64,000 nt of DNA from Petrolisthes cinctipes (taxonomy: Eukaryota > Arthropoda > Malacostraca > Decapoda > Porcellanidae). Below the pieces are notes generated by a model. The model had not been told where the DNA came from and searched no databases. It saw nothing but the letters and a program-made list of their open reading frames with translations. Below are positions 24,115-35,000 of this stretch, piece by piece; positions within the stretch are counted from its first letter, which is position 1; every line of letters starts with the position of its first letter. Where the stretch lies: NCBI GenBank assembly GCA_033782935.1, contig JAWQEG010000286.1:4601501-4665500 (forward strand), in the 5' to 3' direction. Made by a program: the position numbers and the translations under genes.

Positions 24115-24262
24115 GTGCTAGAATATTTTCAAAATATAGGCTAAAAACATGCTAAAAATCGATCTTTTAGGTGCCAAAAAGTCGATATCTCAAATTCAGT
24201 CCCAAAACACCCGAAAATTCGATATTTAGGGGTCCCAGAAGCGATCTGTACATGCCTACTCC
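24115..24262 (+). repeat. Monomer F (148 bp, short form)
   Basis: Sixth monomer. It shares the 29-bp deletion and GATATC site with C. It differs from C by CGATCTTTTAGGTGCC, CAAAAAGTCGATATC, TTTAGGGGTCCC and GAAGCGATCTG. The shared deletion shows that C and F descend from one short monomer. Confidence 0.92.
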
Positions 24263-25254
24263 GTGTTAGAGTATTTTCAAAATACATGCTCAAAACATAC
24301 TGAAAATCGATCTTTTAGGTGCACAAAAGTCGATATGTGCATGCATCTTCAGTACCCGTTTATATCTCAAATTCAGGCTCAAAACACCCGAAAATTCAAT
24401 ATTTTGGGGTCCCAGAAGCAATCTGTACATGCCTACTCAGTGTTAGAGTATTTTCAAAATACAGGCCCAAAACATGCTGAAAATCGATATTTTAGATGCC
24501 CAAAGTCAATATGTGCATGTATCTTCTGTACCCGTTTATATCTCAAATTCAGGCTCAAAACACCCGAAAATTCAATATTTTGGGGTCCCAGAAGCAATCT
24601 GTACATGCCTACACAGTGCTAGAATATTTTCAAAATATAGGCTAAAAACATGCTAAAAATCGACATTTTAGGTGCCAAAAAATCGATATCTCAAATTCAG
24701 TCCCAAAACACCCGAAAATTCGATATTTAGAGGTCCCAGAAGGTATCTGTACATGCCTACTCCGTGTTAGAGTATTTTCAAAATACAGGCCAAAAAAATA
24801 CTGAAAATCGATCTTTTAGGTGCCCAAAAGTCGATATGTGCATACATCTTCTGTACCCGTTTATATCTCAAATTCTGGCCCTAAACACCCGAAAATTCGA
24901 TATTTTGGGGTCCCAGAAGCGATCTGTACATGCCTACTCCGTGTTAGAGTATTTTCAAAATTCAGGCCCAAAACATGCTGAAAATCGATATTTTTGGTGC
25001 CCAAAGTCAATATGTGCATGTATCTTCTGTACCCGTTTATATCTCAAATTCAGGCTCAAAACACCCGAAAATTCAATATTTTGGGGTCCCAGAAGCAATC
25101 TGTACAGTGCTAGAATATTTTCAAAATATAGGCTAAAAACATGCTAAAAATCGATCTTTTAGGTGCCAAAAAGTCGATATCTCAAATTCAGTCCCAAAAC
25201 ACCCGAAAATTCGATATTTAGGGGTCCCAGAAGCGATCTGTACATGCCTACTCC

Positions 25255-25745
25255 GTGTTAGAGTATTTTCAAAATACATGCTCAAAACATACTGAAAATC
25301 GATCTTTTAGGTGCACAAAAGTCGATATGTGCATGCATCTTCAGTACCCGTTTATATCTCAAATTCAGGCTCAAAACACCCGAAAATTCAATATTTTGGG
25401 GTCCCAGAAGCAATCTGTACATGCCTACTCAGTGTTAGAGTATTTTCAAAATACAGGCCCAAAACATGCTGAAAATCGATATTTTAGATGCCCAAAGTCA
25501 ATATGTGCATGTATCTTCTGTACCCGTTTATATCTCAAATTCAGGCTCAAAACACCCGAAAATTCAATATTTTGGGGTCCCAGAAGCAATCTGTACAGTG
25601 CTAGAATATTTTCAAAATATAGGCTAAAAACATGCTAAAAATCGATCTTTTAGGTGCCAAAAAGTCGATATCTCAAATTCAGTCCCAAAACACCCGAAAA
25701 TTCGATATTTAGGGGTCCCAGAAGCGATCTGTACATGCCTACTCC
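25255..25745 (+). repeat. Half HOR (491 bp), A-B/E-F followed by A
   Basis: Same type of fusion as 18950-19440: B-specific TTTTAGATGCCC near 25490, then E-type CTGTACAGTGC near 25595, then F. C, D and most of E are absent. A here has the ordinary GGTGCACAAAAG, so it is not a simple copy of 18950-19440. Confidence 0.87.
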
Positions 25746-27729
25746 GTGTTAGAGTATTTTCAAAATACATGCTCAAAACATACTGAAAATCGATATTTTA
25801 GGTGCACAAAAGTCGATATGTGCATGCATCTTCAGTACCCGTTTATATCTCAAATTCAGGCTCAAAACACCCGAAAATTCAATATTTTGGGGTCCCAGAA
25901 GCAATCTGTACATGCCTACTCAGTGTTAGAGTATTTTCAAAATACAGGCCCAAAACATGCTGAAAATCGATATTTTAGATGCCCAAAGTCAATATGTGCA
26001 TGTATCTTCTGTACCCGTTTATATCTCAAATTCAGGCTCAAAACACCCGAAAATTCAATATTTTGGGGTCCCAGAAGCAATCTGTACATGCCTACACAGT
26101 GCTAGAATATTTTCAAAATATAGGCTAAAAACATGCTAAAAATCGACATTTTAGGTGCCAAAAAATCGATATCTCAAATTCAGTCCCAAAACACCCGAAA
26201 ATTCGATATTTAGAGGTCCCAGAAGGTATCTGTACATGCCTACTCCGTGTTAGAGTATTTTCAAAATACAGGCCAAAAAAATACTGAAAATCGATCTTTT
26301 AGGTGCCCAAAAGTCGATATGTGCATACATCTTCTGTACCCGTTTATATCTCAAATTCTGGCCCTAAACACCCGAAAATTCGATATTTTGGGGTCCCAGA
26401 AGCGATCTGTACATGCCTACTCCGTGTTAGAGTATTTTCAAAATTCAGGCCCAAAACATGCTGAAAATCGATATTTTTGGTGCCCAAAGTCAATATGTGC
26501 ATGTATCTTCTGTACCCGTTTATATCTCAAATTCAGGCTCAAAACACCCGAAAATTCAATATTTTGGGGTCCCAGAAGCAATCTGTACAGTGCTAGAATA
26601 TTTTCAAAATATAGGCTAAAAACATGCTAAAAATCGATCTTTTAGGTGCCAAAAAGTCGATATCTCAAATTCAGTCCCAAAACACCCGAAAATTCGATAT
26701 TTAGGGGTCCCAGAAGCGATCTGTACATGCCTACTCCGTGTTAGAGTATTTTCAAAATACATGCTCAAAACACACTGAAAATCGATCTTTTAGGTGCACA
26801 AAAGTCGATATGTGCATGCATCTTCAGTACCCGTTTATATCTCAAATTCAGGCTCAAAACACCCGAAAATTCAATATTTTGGGGTCCCAGAAGCAATCTG
26901 TACATGCCTACTCAGTGTTAGAGTATTTTCAAAATACAGGCCCAAAACATGCTGAAAATCGATATTTTAGATGCCCAAAGTCAATATGTGCATGTATCTT
27001 CTGTACCCGTTTATATCTCAAATTCAGGCTCAAAACACCCGAAAATTCAATATTTTGGGGTCCCAGAAGCAATCTGTACATGCCTACACAGTGCTAGAAT
27101 ATTTTCAAAATATAGGCTAAAAACATGCTAAAAATCGACATTTTAGGTGCCAAAAAATCGATATCTCAAATTCAGTCCCAAAACACCCGAAAATTCGATA
27201 TTTAGAGGTCCCAGAAGGTATCTGTACATGCCTACTCCGTGTTAGAGTATTTTCAAAATACAGGCCAAAAAAATACTGAAAATCGATCTTTTAGGTGCCC
27301 AAAAGTCGATATGTGCATACATCTTCTGTACCCGTTTATATCTCAAATTCTGGCCCTAAACACCCGAAAATTCGATATTTTGGGGTCCCAGAAGCGATCT
27401 GTACATGCCTACTCCGTGTTAGAGTATTTTCAAAATTCAGGCCCAAAACATGCTGAAAATCGATATTTTTGGTGCCCAAAGTCAATATGTGCATGTATCT
27501 TCTGTACCCGTTTATATCTCAAATTCAGGCTCAAAACACCCGAAAATTCAATATTTTGGGGTCCCAGAAGCAATCTGTACAGTGCTAGAATATTTTCAAA
27601 ATATAGGCTAAAAACATGCTAAAAATCGATCTTTTAGGTGCCAAAAAGTCGATATCTCAAATTCAGTCCCAAAACACCCGAAAATTCGATATTTAGGGGT
27701 CCCAGAAGCGATCTGTACATGCCTACTCC
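25746..27729 (+). repeat. Two full-length HORs
   Basis: Units start at 25746 and 26738 (992 bp each). A of the first has CGATATTTTAGGTGCAC; A of the second has ACACACTG near 26771. Confidence 0.88.
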
Positions 27730-28230
27730 GTGTTAGAGTATTTTCAAAATACATGCTCAAAACATACTGAAAATCGATCTTTTAGGTGCACAAAAGTCGA
27801 TATGTGCATGCATCTTCAGTACCCGTTTATATCTCAAATTCAGGCTCAAAACACCCGAAAATTCAATATTTTGGGGTCCCAGAAGCAATCTGTACATGCC
27901 TACTCAGTGTTAGAGTATTTTCAAAATACAGGCCCAAAACATGCTGAAAATCGATATTTTAGATGCCCAAAGTCAATATGTGCATGTATCTTCTGTACCC
28001 GTTTATATCTCAAATTCAGGCTCAAAACACCCGAAAATTCAATATTTTGGGGTCCCAGAAGCAATCTGTACATGCCTACACAGTGCTAGAATATTTTCAA
28101 AATATAGGCTAAAAACATGCTAAAAATCGACATTTTAGGTGCCAAAAAGTCGATATCTCAAATTCAGTCCCAAAACACCCGAAAATTCGATATTTAGGGG
28201 TCCCAGAAGCGATCTGTACATGCCTACTCC
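27730..28230 (+). repeat. Half HOR (501 bp), A-B-C/F followed by A
   Basis: The short monomer starts as C (CGACATTTTAGG near 28129) and ends as F (AAAAAGTCGATATC and TTTAGGGGTCCC near 28195). The next block is A again, so the D-E-F step is skipped. The fusion is within GGTGCCAAAAA shared by C and F. Confidence 0.87.
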
Positions 28231-29222
28231 GTGTTAGAGTATTTTCAAAATACATGCTCAAAACATACTGAAAATCGATATTTTAGGTGCACAAAAGTCG
28301 ATATGTGCATGCATCTTCAGTACCCGTTTATATCTCAAATTCAGGCTCAAAACACCCGAAAATTCAATATTTTGGGGTCCCAGAAGCAATCTGTACATGC
28401 CTACTCAGTGTTAGAGTATTTTCATAATACAGGCCCAAAACATGCTGAAAATCGATATTTTAGATGCCCAAAGTCAATATGTGCATGTATCTTCTGTACC
28501 CGTTTATATCTCAAATTCAGGCTCAAAACACCCGAAAATTCAATATTTTGGGGTCCCAGAAGCAATCTGTACATGCCTACACAGTGCTAGAATATTTTCA
28601 AAATATAGGCTAAAAACATGCTAAAAATCGACATTTTAGGTGCCAAAAAATCGATATCTCAAATTCAGTCCCAAAACACCCGAAAATTCGATATTTAGAG
28701 GTCCCAGAAGGTATCTGTACATGCCTACTCCGTGTTAGAGTATTTTCAAAATACAGGCCAAAAAAATACTGAAAATCGATCTTTTAGGTGCCCAAAAGTC
28801 GATATGTGCATACATCTTCTGTACCCGTTTATATCTCAAATTCTGGCCCTAAACACCCGAAAATTCGATATTTTGGGGTCCCAGAAGCGATCTGTACATG
28901 CCTACTCCGTGTTAGAGTATTTTCAAAATTCAGGCCCAAAACATGCTGAAAATCGATATTTTTGGTGCCCAAAGTCAATATGTGCATGTATCTTCTGTAC
29001 CCGTTTATATCTCAAATTCAGGCTCAAAACACCCGAAAATTCAATATTTTGGGGTCCCAGAAGCAATCTGTACAGTGCTAGAATATTTTCAAAATATAGG
29101 CTAAAAACATGCTAAAAATCGATCTTTTAGGTGCCAAAAAGTCGATATCTCAAATTCAGTCCCAAAACACCCGAAAATTCGATATTTAGGGGTCCCAGAA
29201 GCGATCTGTACATGCCTACTCC
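28231..29222 (+). repeat. One full-length HOR
   Basis: A-B-C-D-E-F, 992 bp. A has CGATATTTTAGGTGCAC and B has TTTTCATAATACAG near 28425, which is private. Confidence 0.88.
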
Positions 29223-30038
29223 GTGTTAGAGTATTTTCAAAATACATGCTCAAAACATATTGAAAATCGATCTTTTAGGTGCACAAAAGTCGATATGTGC
29301 ATGCATCTTCAGTACCCGTTTATATCTCAAATTCAGGCTCAAAACACCCGAAAATTCAATATTTTGGGGTCCCAGAAACAATCTGTACATGCCTACTCAG
29401 TGTTAGAGTATTTTCAAAATACAGGCCCAAAACATGCTGAAAATCGATATTTTAGATGCCCAAAGTCAATATGTGCATGTATCTTCTGTACCCGTTTATA
29501 TCTCAAATTCAGGCTCAAAACACCCGAAAATTCAATATTTTGGGGTCCCAGAAGCAATCTGTACATGCCTACACAGTGCTAGAATATTTTCAAAATATAG
29601 GCTAAAAATATGCTAAAAATCGACATTTTAGGTGCCAAAAAATCGATATCTCAAATTCAGTCCCAAAACACCCGAAAATTCGATATTTAGAGGTCCCAGA
29701 AGGTATCTGTTCATGCCTACTCCGTGTTAGAGTATTTTCAAAATACAGGCCAAAAAAATACTGAAAATCGATCTTTTAGGTGCCCAAAAGTCAATATGTG
29801 CATGTATCTTCTGTACCCGTTTATATCTCAAATTCAGGCTCAAAACACCCGAAAATTCAATATTTTGGGGTCCCAGAAGCAATCTGTACAGTGCTAGAAT
29901 ATTTTCAAAATATAGGCTAAAAACATGCTAAAAATCGATCTTTTAGGTGCCAAAAAGTCGATATCTCAAATTCAGTCCCAAAACACCCGAAAATTCGATA
30001 TTTAGGGGTCCCAGAAGCGATCTGTACATGCCTACTCC
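29223..30038 (+). repeat. Contracted HOR (816 bp) with D/E fusion near 29790
   Basis: A-B-C (29223-29723) is followed by a 315-bp block. D changes to E between GGTGCCCAAAAG (D) and TCAATATGTGCATGTATC (E), near 29790. One monomer is missing. The breakpoint is about 125 bp upstream of the junction used at 4671 and 12066, so it was a separate event. C ends TCTGTTCATG. Confidence 0.88.
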
Positions 30039-31206
30039 GTGTTAGAGTATTTTCAAAATACATGCTCAAAACATACTGAAAATCGATCTTTTAGGTGCAC
30101 AAAAGTCGATATGTGCATGCATCTTCAGTACCCGTTTATATCTCAAATTCAGGCTCAAAACACCCGAAAATTCAATATTTTGGGGTCCCAGAAGCAATCT
30201 GTACATGCCTACTCAGTGTTAGAGTATTTTCAAAATACAGGCCCAAAACATGCTGAAAATCGATATTTTAGATGCCCAAAGTCAATATGTGCATGTATCT
30301 TCTGTACCCGTTTATATCTCAAATTCAGGCTCAAAACACCCGAAAATTCAATATTTTGGGGTCCCAGAAGCAATCTGTACATGCCTACACAGTGCTAGAA
30401 TATTTTCAAAATATAGGCTAAAAACATGCTAAAAATCGACATTTTAGGTGCCAAAAAATCGATATCTCAAATTTAGTCCCAAAACACCCGAAAATTCGAT
30501 ATTTAGAGGTCCCAGAAGGTATCTGTACATGCCTACTCCGTGTTAGAGTATTTTCAAAATACAGGCCAAAAAAATACTGAAAATCGATCTTTTAGGTGCC
30601 CAAAAGTAGATATGTGCATACATCTTCTGTACCCGTTTATATCTCAAATTCTGGCCCTAAACACCCGAAAATTCGATATTTTGGGGTCCCAGAAGCGATC
30701 TGTACATGCCTACTCCGTGTTAGAGTATTTTCAAAATTCAGGCCCAAAACATGCTGAAAATCGATATTTTTGGTGCCCAAAGTCAATATGTGCATGTATC
30801 TTCTGTACCCGTTTATATCTCAAATTCAGGCTCAAAACAACCGAAAATTCGATATTTTGGGGTCCCAGAAGCGATCTGTACATGCCTACTCCGTGTTAGA
30901 GTATTTTCAAAATTCAGGCCCAAAACATGCTGAAAATCGATATTTTTGGTGCCCAAAGTCAATATGTGCATGTATCTTCTGTACCCGTTTATATCTCAAA
31001 TTCAGGCTCAAAACACCCGAAAATTCAATATTTTGGGGTCCCAGAAGCAATCTGTACAGTGCTAGAATATTTTCAAAATATAGGCTAAAAACATGCTAAA
31101 AATCGATCTTTTAGGTGCCAAAAAGTCGATATCTCAAATTCAGTCCCAAAACACCCGAAAATTCGATATTTAGGGGTCCCAGAAGCGATCTGTACATGCC
31201 TACTCC
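30039..31206 (+). repeat. Expanded HOR (1,168 bp), A-B-C-D-E/D-E-F
   Basis: The D-E-F trimer is 667 bp instead of 491. After D (30540-30716) comes a hybrid monomer (30717-30892) that starts as E (CGATATTTTTGGTGCCC, GTCAATATG) and ends as D (TTCGATATT, GAAGCGATC). Then come a normal E (30893-31058) and F (31059-31206). The gain is 176 bp, the same size as the loss in the contracted neighbours. The hybrid has ACAACCGAAAA near 30838. Confidence 0.9.
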
Positions 31207-32022
31207 GTGTTAGAGTATTTTCAAAATACATGCTCAAAACATACTGAAAATCGATCTTTTAGGTGCACAAAAGTCGATATGTGCATGCATCTTCAGTACC
31301 CGTTTATATCTCAAATTCAGGCTCAAAACACCCGAAAATTCAATATTTTGGGGTCCCAGAAGCAATCTGTACATGCCTACTCAGTGTTAGAGTATTTTCA
31401 AAATACAGGCCCAAAACATGCTGAAAATCGATATTTTAGATGCCCAAAGTCAATATGTGCATGTATCTTCTGTACCCGTTTATATCTCAAATTCAGGCTC
31501 AAAACACCCGAAAATTCAATATTTTGGGGTCCCAGAAGCAATCTGTACATGCCTACACAGTGCTAGAATATTTTCAAAATATAGGCTAAAAACATGCTAA
31601 AAATCGACATTTTAGGTGCCAAAAAATCGATATCTCAAATTCAGTCCCAAAACACCCGAAAATTCGATATTTAGAGGTCCCAGAAGGTATCTGTTCATGC
31701 CTACTCCGTGTTAGAGTATTTTCAAAATACAGGCCAAAAAAATACTGAAAATCGATCTTTTAGGTGCCCAAAAGTCAATATGTGCATGTATCTTCTGTAC
31801 CCGTTTATATCTCAAATTCAGGCTCAAAACACCCGAAAATTCAATATTTTGGGGTCCCAGAAGCAATCTGTACAGTGCTAGAATATTTTCAAAATATAGG
31901 CTAAAAACATGCTAAAAATCGATCTTTTAGGTGCCAAAAAGTCGATATCTCAAATTCAGTCCCAAAACACCCGAAAATTCGATATTTAGGGGTCCCAGAA
32001 GCGATCTGTACATGCCTACTCC
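31207..32022 (+). repeat. Contracted HOR (816 bp) with D/E fusion near 31774
   Basis: A-B-C is followed by a 315-bp D/E-F block (31708-32022). Its fusion point and its TCTGTTCATG C-end are the same as those of 29724-30038, at a spacing of 1,984 bp. The two are probably copies of one event. Confidence 0.88.
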
Positions 32023-35000
32023 GTGTTAGAGTATTTTCAAAATACATGCTCAAAACATACTGAAAATCGATCTTTTAGGTGCACAAAAGTCGATATGTGC
32101 ATGCATCTTCAGTACCCGTTTATATCTCAAATTCAGGCTCAAAACACCCGAAAATTCAATATTTTGGGGTCCCAGAAGCAATCTGTACATGCCTACTCAG
32201 TGTTAGAGTATTTTCAAAATACAGGCCCAAAACATGCTGAAAATCGATATTTTAGATGCCCAAAGTCAATATGTGCATGTATCTTCTGTACCCGTTTATA
32301 TCTCAAATTCAGGCTCAAAACACCCGAAAATTCAATATTTTGGGGTCCCAGAAGCAATCTGTACATGCCTACACAGTGCTAGAATATTTTCAAAATATAG
32401 GCTAAAAACATGCTAAAAATCGACATTTTAGGTGCCAAAAAATCGATATCTCAAATTCAGTCCCAAAACACCCGAAAATTCGATATTTAGAGGTCCCAGA
32501 AGGTATCTGTACATGCCTACTCCGTGTTAGAGTATTTTCAAAATACAGGCCAAAAAAATACTGAAAATCGATCTTTTAGGTGCCCAAAAGTCGATATGTG
32601 CATACATCTTCTGTACCCGTTTATATCTCAAATTCTGGCCCTAAACACCCGAAAATTCGATATTTTGGGGTCCCAGAAGCGATCTGTACATGCCTACTCC
32701 GTGTTAGAGTATTTTCAAAATTCAGGCCCAAAACATGCTGGAAATCGATATTTTTGGTGCCCAAAGTCAATATGTGCATGTATCTTCTGTACCCGTTTAT
32801 ATCTCAAATTCAGGCTCAAAACACCCGAAAATTCAATATTTTGGGGTCCCAGAAGCAATCTGTACAGTGCTAGAATATTTTCAAAATATAGGCTAAAAAC
32901 ATGCTAAAAATCGATCTTTTAGGTGCCAAAAAGTCGATATCTCAAATTCAGTCCCAAAACACCCGAAAATTCGATATTTAGGGGTCCCAGAAGCGATCTG
33001 TACATGCCTACTCCGTGTTAGAGTATTTTCAAAATACATGCTCAAAACATACTGAAAATCGATCTTTTAGGTGCACAAAAGTCGATATGTGCATGCATCT
33101 TCAGTACCCGTTTATATCTCAAATTCAGGCTCAAAACACCCGAAAATTCAATATTTTGGGGTCCCAGAAGCAATCTGTACATGCCTACTCAGTGTTAGAG
33201 TATTTTCAAAATACAGGCCCAAAACATGCTGAAAATCGATATTTTAGATGCCCAAAGTCAATATGTGCATGTATCTTCTGTACCCGTTTATATCTCAAAT
33301 TCAGGCTCAAAACACCCGAAAATTCAATATTTTGGGGTCCCAGAAGCAATCTGTACATGCCTACACAGTGCTAGAATATTTTCAAAATATAGGCTAAAAA
33401 CATGCTAAAAATCGACATTTTAGGTGCCAAAAAATCGATATCTCAAATTCAGTCCCAAAACACCCGAAAATTCGATATTTAGAGGTCCCAGAAGGTATCT
33501 GTACATGCCTACTCCGTGTTAGAGTATTTTCAAAATACAGGCCAAAAAAATACTGAAAATCGATCTTTTAGGTGCCCAAAAGTCGATATGTGCATACATC
33601 TTCTGTACCCGTTTATATCTCAAATTCTGTCCCTAAACACCCGCAAATTCGATATTTTGCGGTCCCAGAAGCGATCTGTACATGCCTACTCCGTGTTAGA
33701 GTATTTTCAAAATTCAGGCCCAAAACATGCTGAAAATCGATATTTTTGGTGCCCAAAGTCAATATGTGCATGTATCTTCTGTACCCGTTTATATCTCAAA
33801 TTCAGGCTCAAAACACCCGAAAATTCAATATTTTGGGGTCCCAGAAGCAATCTGTACAGTGCTAGAATATTTTCAAAATATAGGCTAAAAACATGCTAAA
33901 AATCGATCTTTTAGGTGCCAAAAAGTCGATATCTCAAATTCAGTCCCAAAACACCCGAAAATTCGATATTTAGGGGTCCCAGAAGCGATCTGTACATGCC
34001 TACTCCGTGTTAGAGTATTTTCAAAATACATGCTCAAAACATATTGAAAATCGATCTTTTAGGTGCACAAAAGTCGATATGTGCATGCATCTTCAGTACC
34101 CGTTTATATCTCAAATTCAGGCTCAAAACACCCGAAAATTCAATATTTTGGGGTCCCAGAAGCAATCTGTACATGCCTACTCTGTGTTAGAGTATTTTCA
34201 AAATACAGGCCCAAAAATGCTGAAAATCGATATTTTAGATGCCCAAAGTCAATATGTGCATGTATCTTCTGTACCCGTTTATATCTCAAATTCAGGCTCA
34301 AAACACCCGAAAATTCAATATTTTGGGGTCCCAGAAGCAATCTGTACATGCCTACACAGTGCTAGAATATTTTCAAAATATAGGCTAAAAACATGCTAAA
34401 AATCGACATTTTAGGTGCCAAAAAATCGATATCTCAAATTCAGTCCCAAAACACCCGAAAATTCGATATTTAGAGGTCCCAGAAGGTATCTGTTCATGCC
34501 TACTCCGTGTTAGAGTATTTTCAAAATACAGACCAAAAAAATACTGAAAATCGATCTTTTAGGTGCCCAAAAGTCGATATGTGCATACATCTTCTGTACC
34601 CGTTTATATCTCAAATTCTGGCCCTAAACACCCGCAAATTCGATATTTTGCGGTCCCAGAAGCGATCTGTACATGCCTACTCCGTGTTAGAGTATTTTCA
34701 AAATTCAGGCCCAAAACATGCTGAAAATCGATATTTTTGGTGCCCAAAGTCAATATGTGCATGTATCTTCTGTACCCGTTTATATCTCAAATTCAGGCTC
34801 AAAACACCCGAAAATTCAATATTTTGGGGTCCCAGAAGCAATCTGTACAGTGCTAGAATATTTTCAAAATATAGGCTAAAAACATGCTAAAAATCGATCT
34901 TTTAGATGCCAAAAAATCGATATCTCAAATTCAGTCCCAAAACACCCGAAAATTCGATATTTAGGGGTCCCAGAAGCGATCTGTACATGCCTACTCCGTG

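Larger units (their letters stand above)
23271..24262 (+). repeat. Reference 992-bp hexameric HOR (A-B-C-D-E-F)
   Basis: This copy has the modal sequence and modal lengths 177+176+148+177+166+148. It is used here as the reference for naming monomers. The neighbouring copies 22279-23270 and 24263-25254 have the same length and order and look nearly identical by eye. A GATATC site falls once in each trimer (23693-23698 and 24184-24189), so spacing alternates 491 and 501 bp. The two trimers are themselves related (A like D, B like E, C like F), so the hexamer probably arose by doubling of an ancestral trimer. Confidence 0.95.
22279..25254 (+). repeat. Three full-length HORs including the reference unit
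   Basis: Units start at 22279, 23271 and 24263 (992 bp each). They are nearly identical by eye. E of the first has TGTACCTGTTTAT near 23047. Their D monomers are all the CCCGAAAA/TTTTGGGG subtype. Confidence 0.9.
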
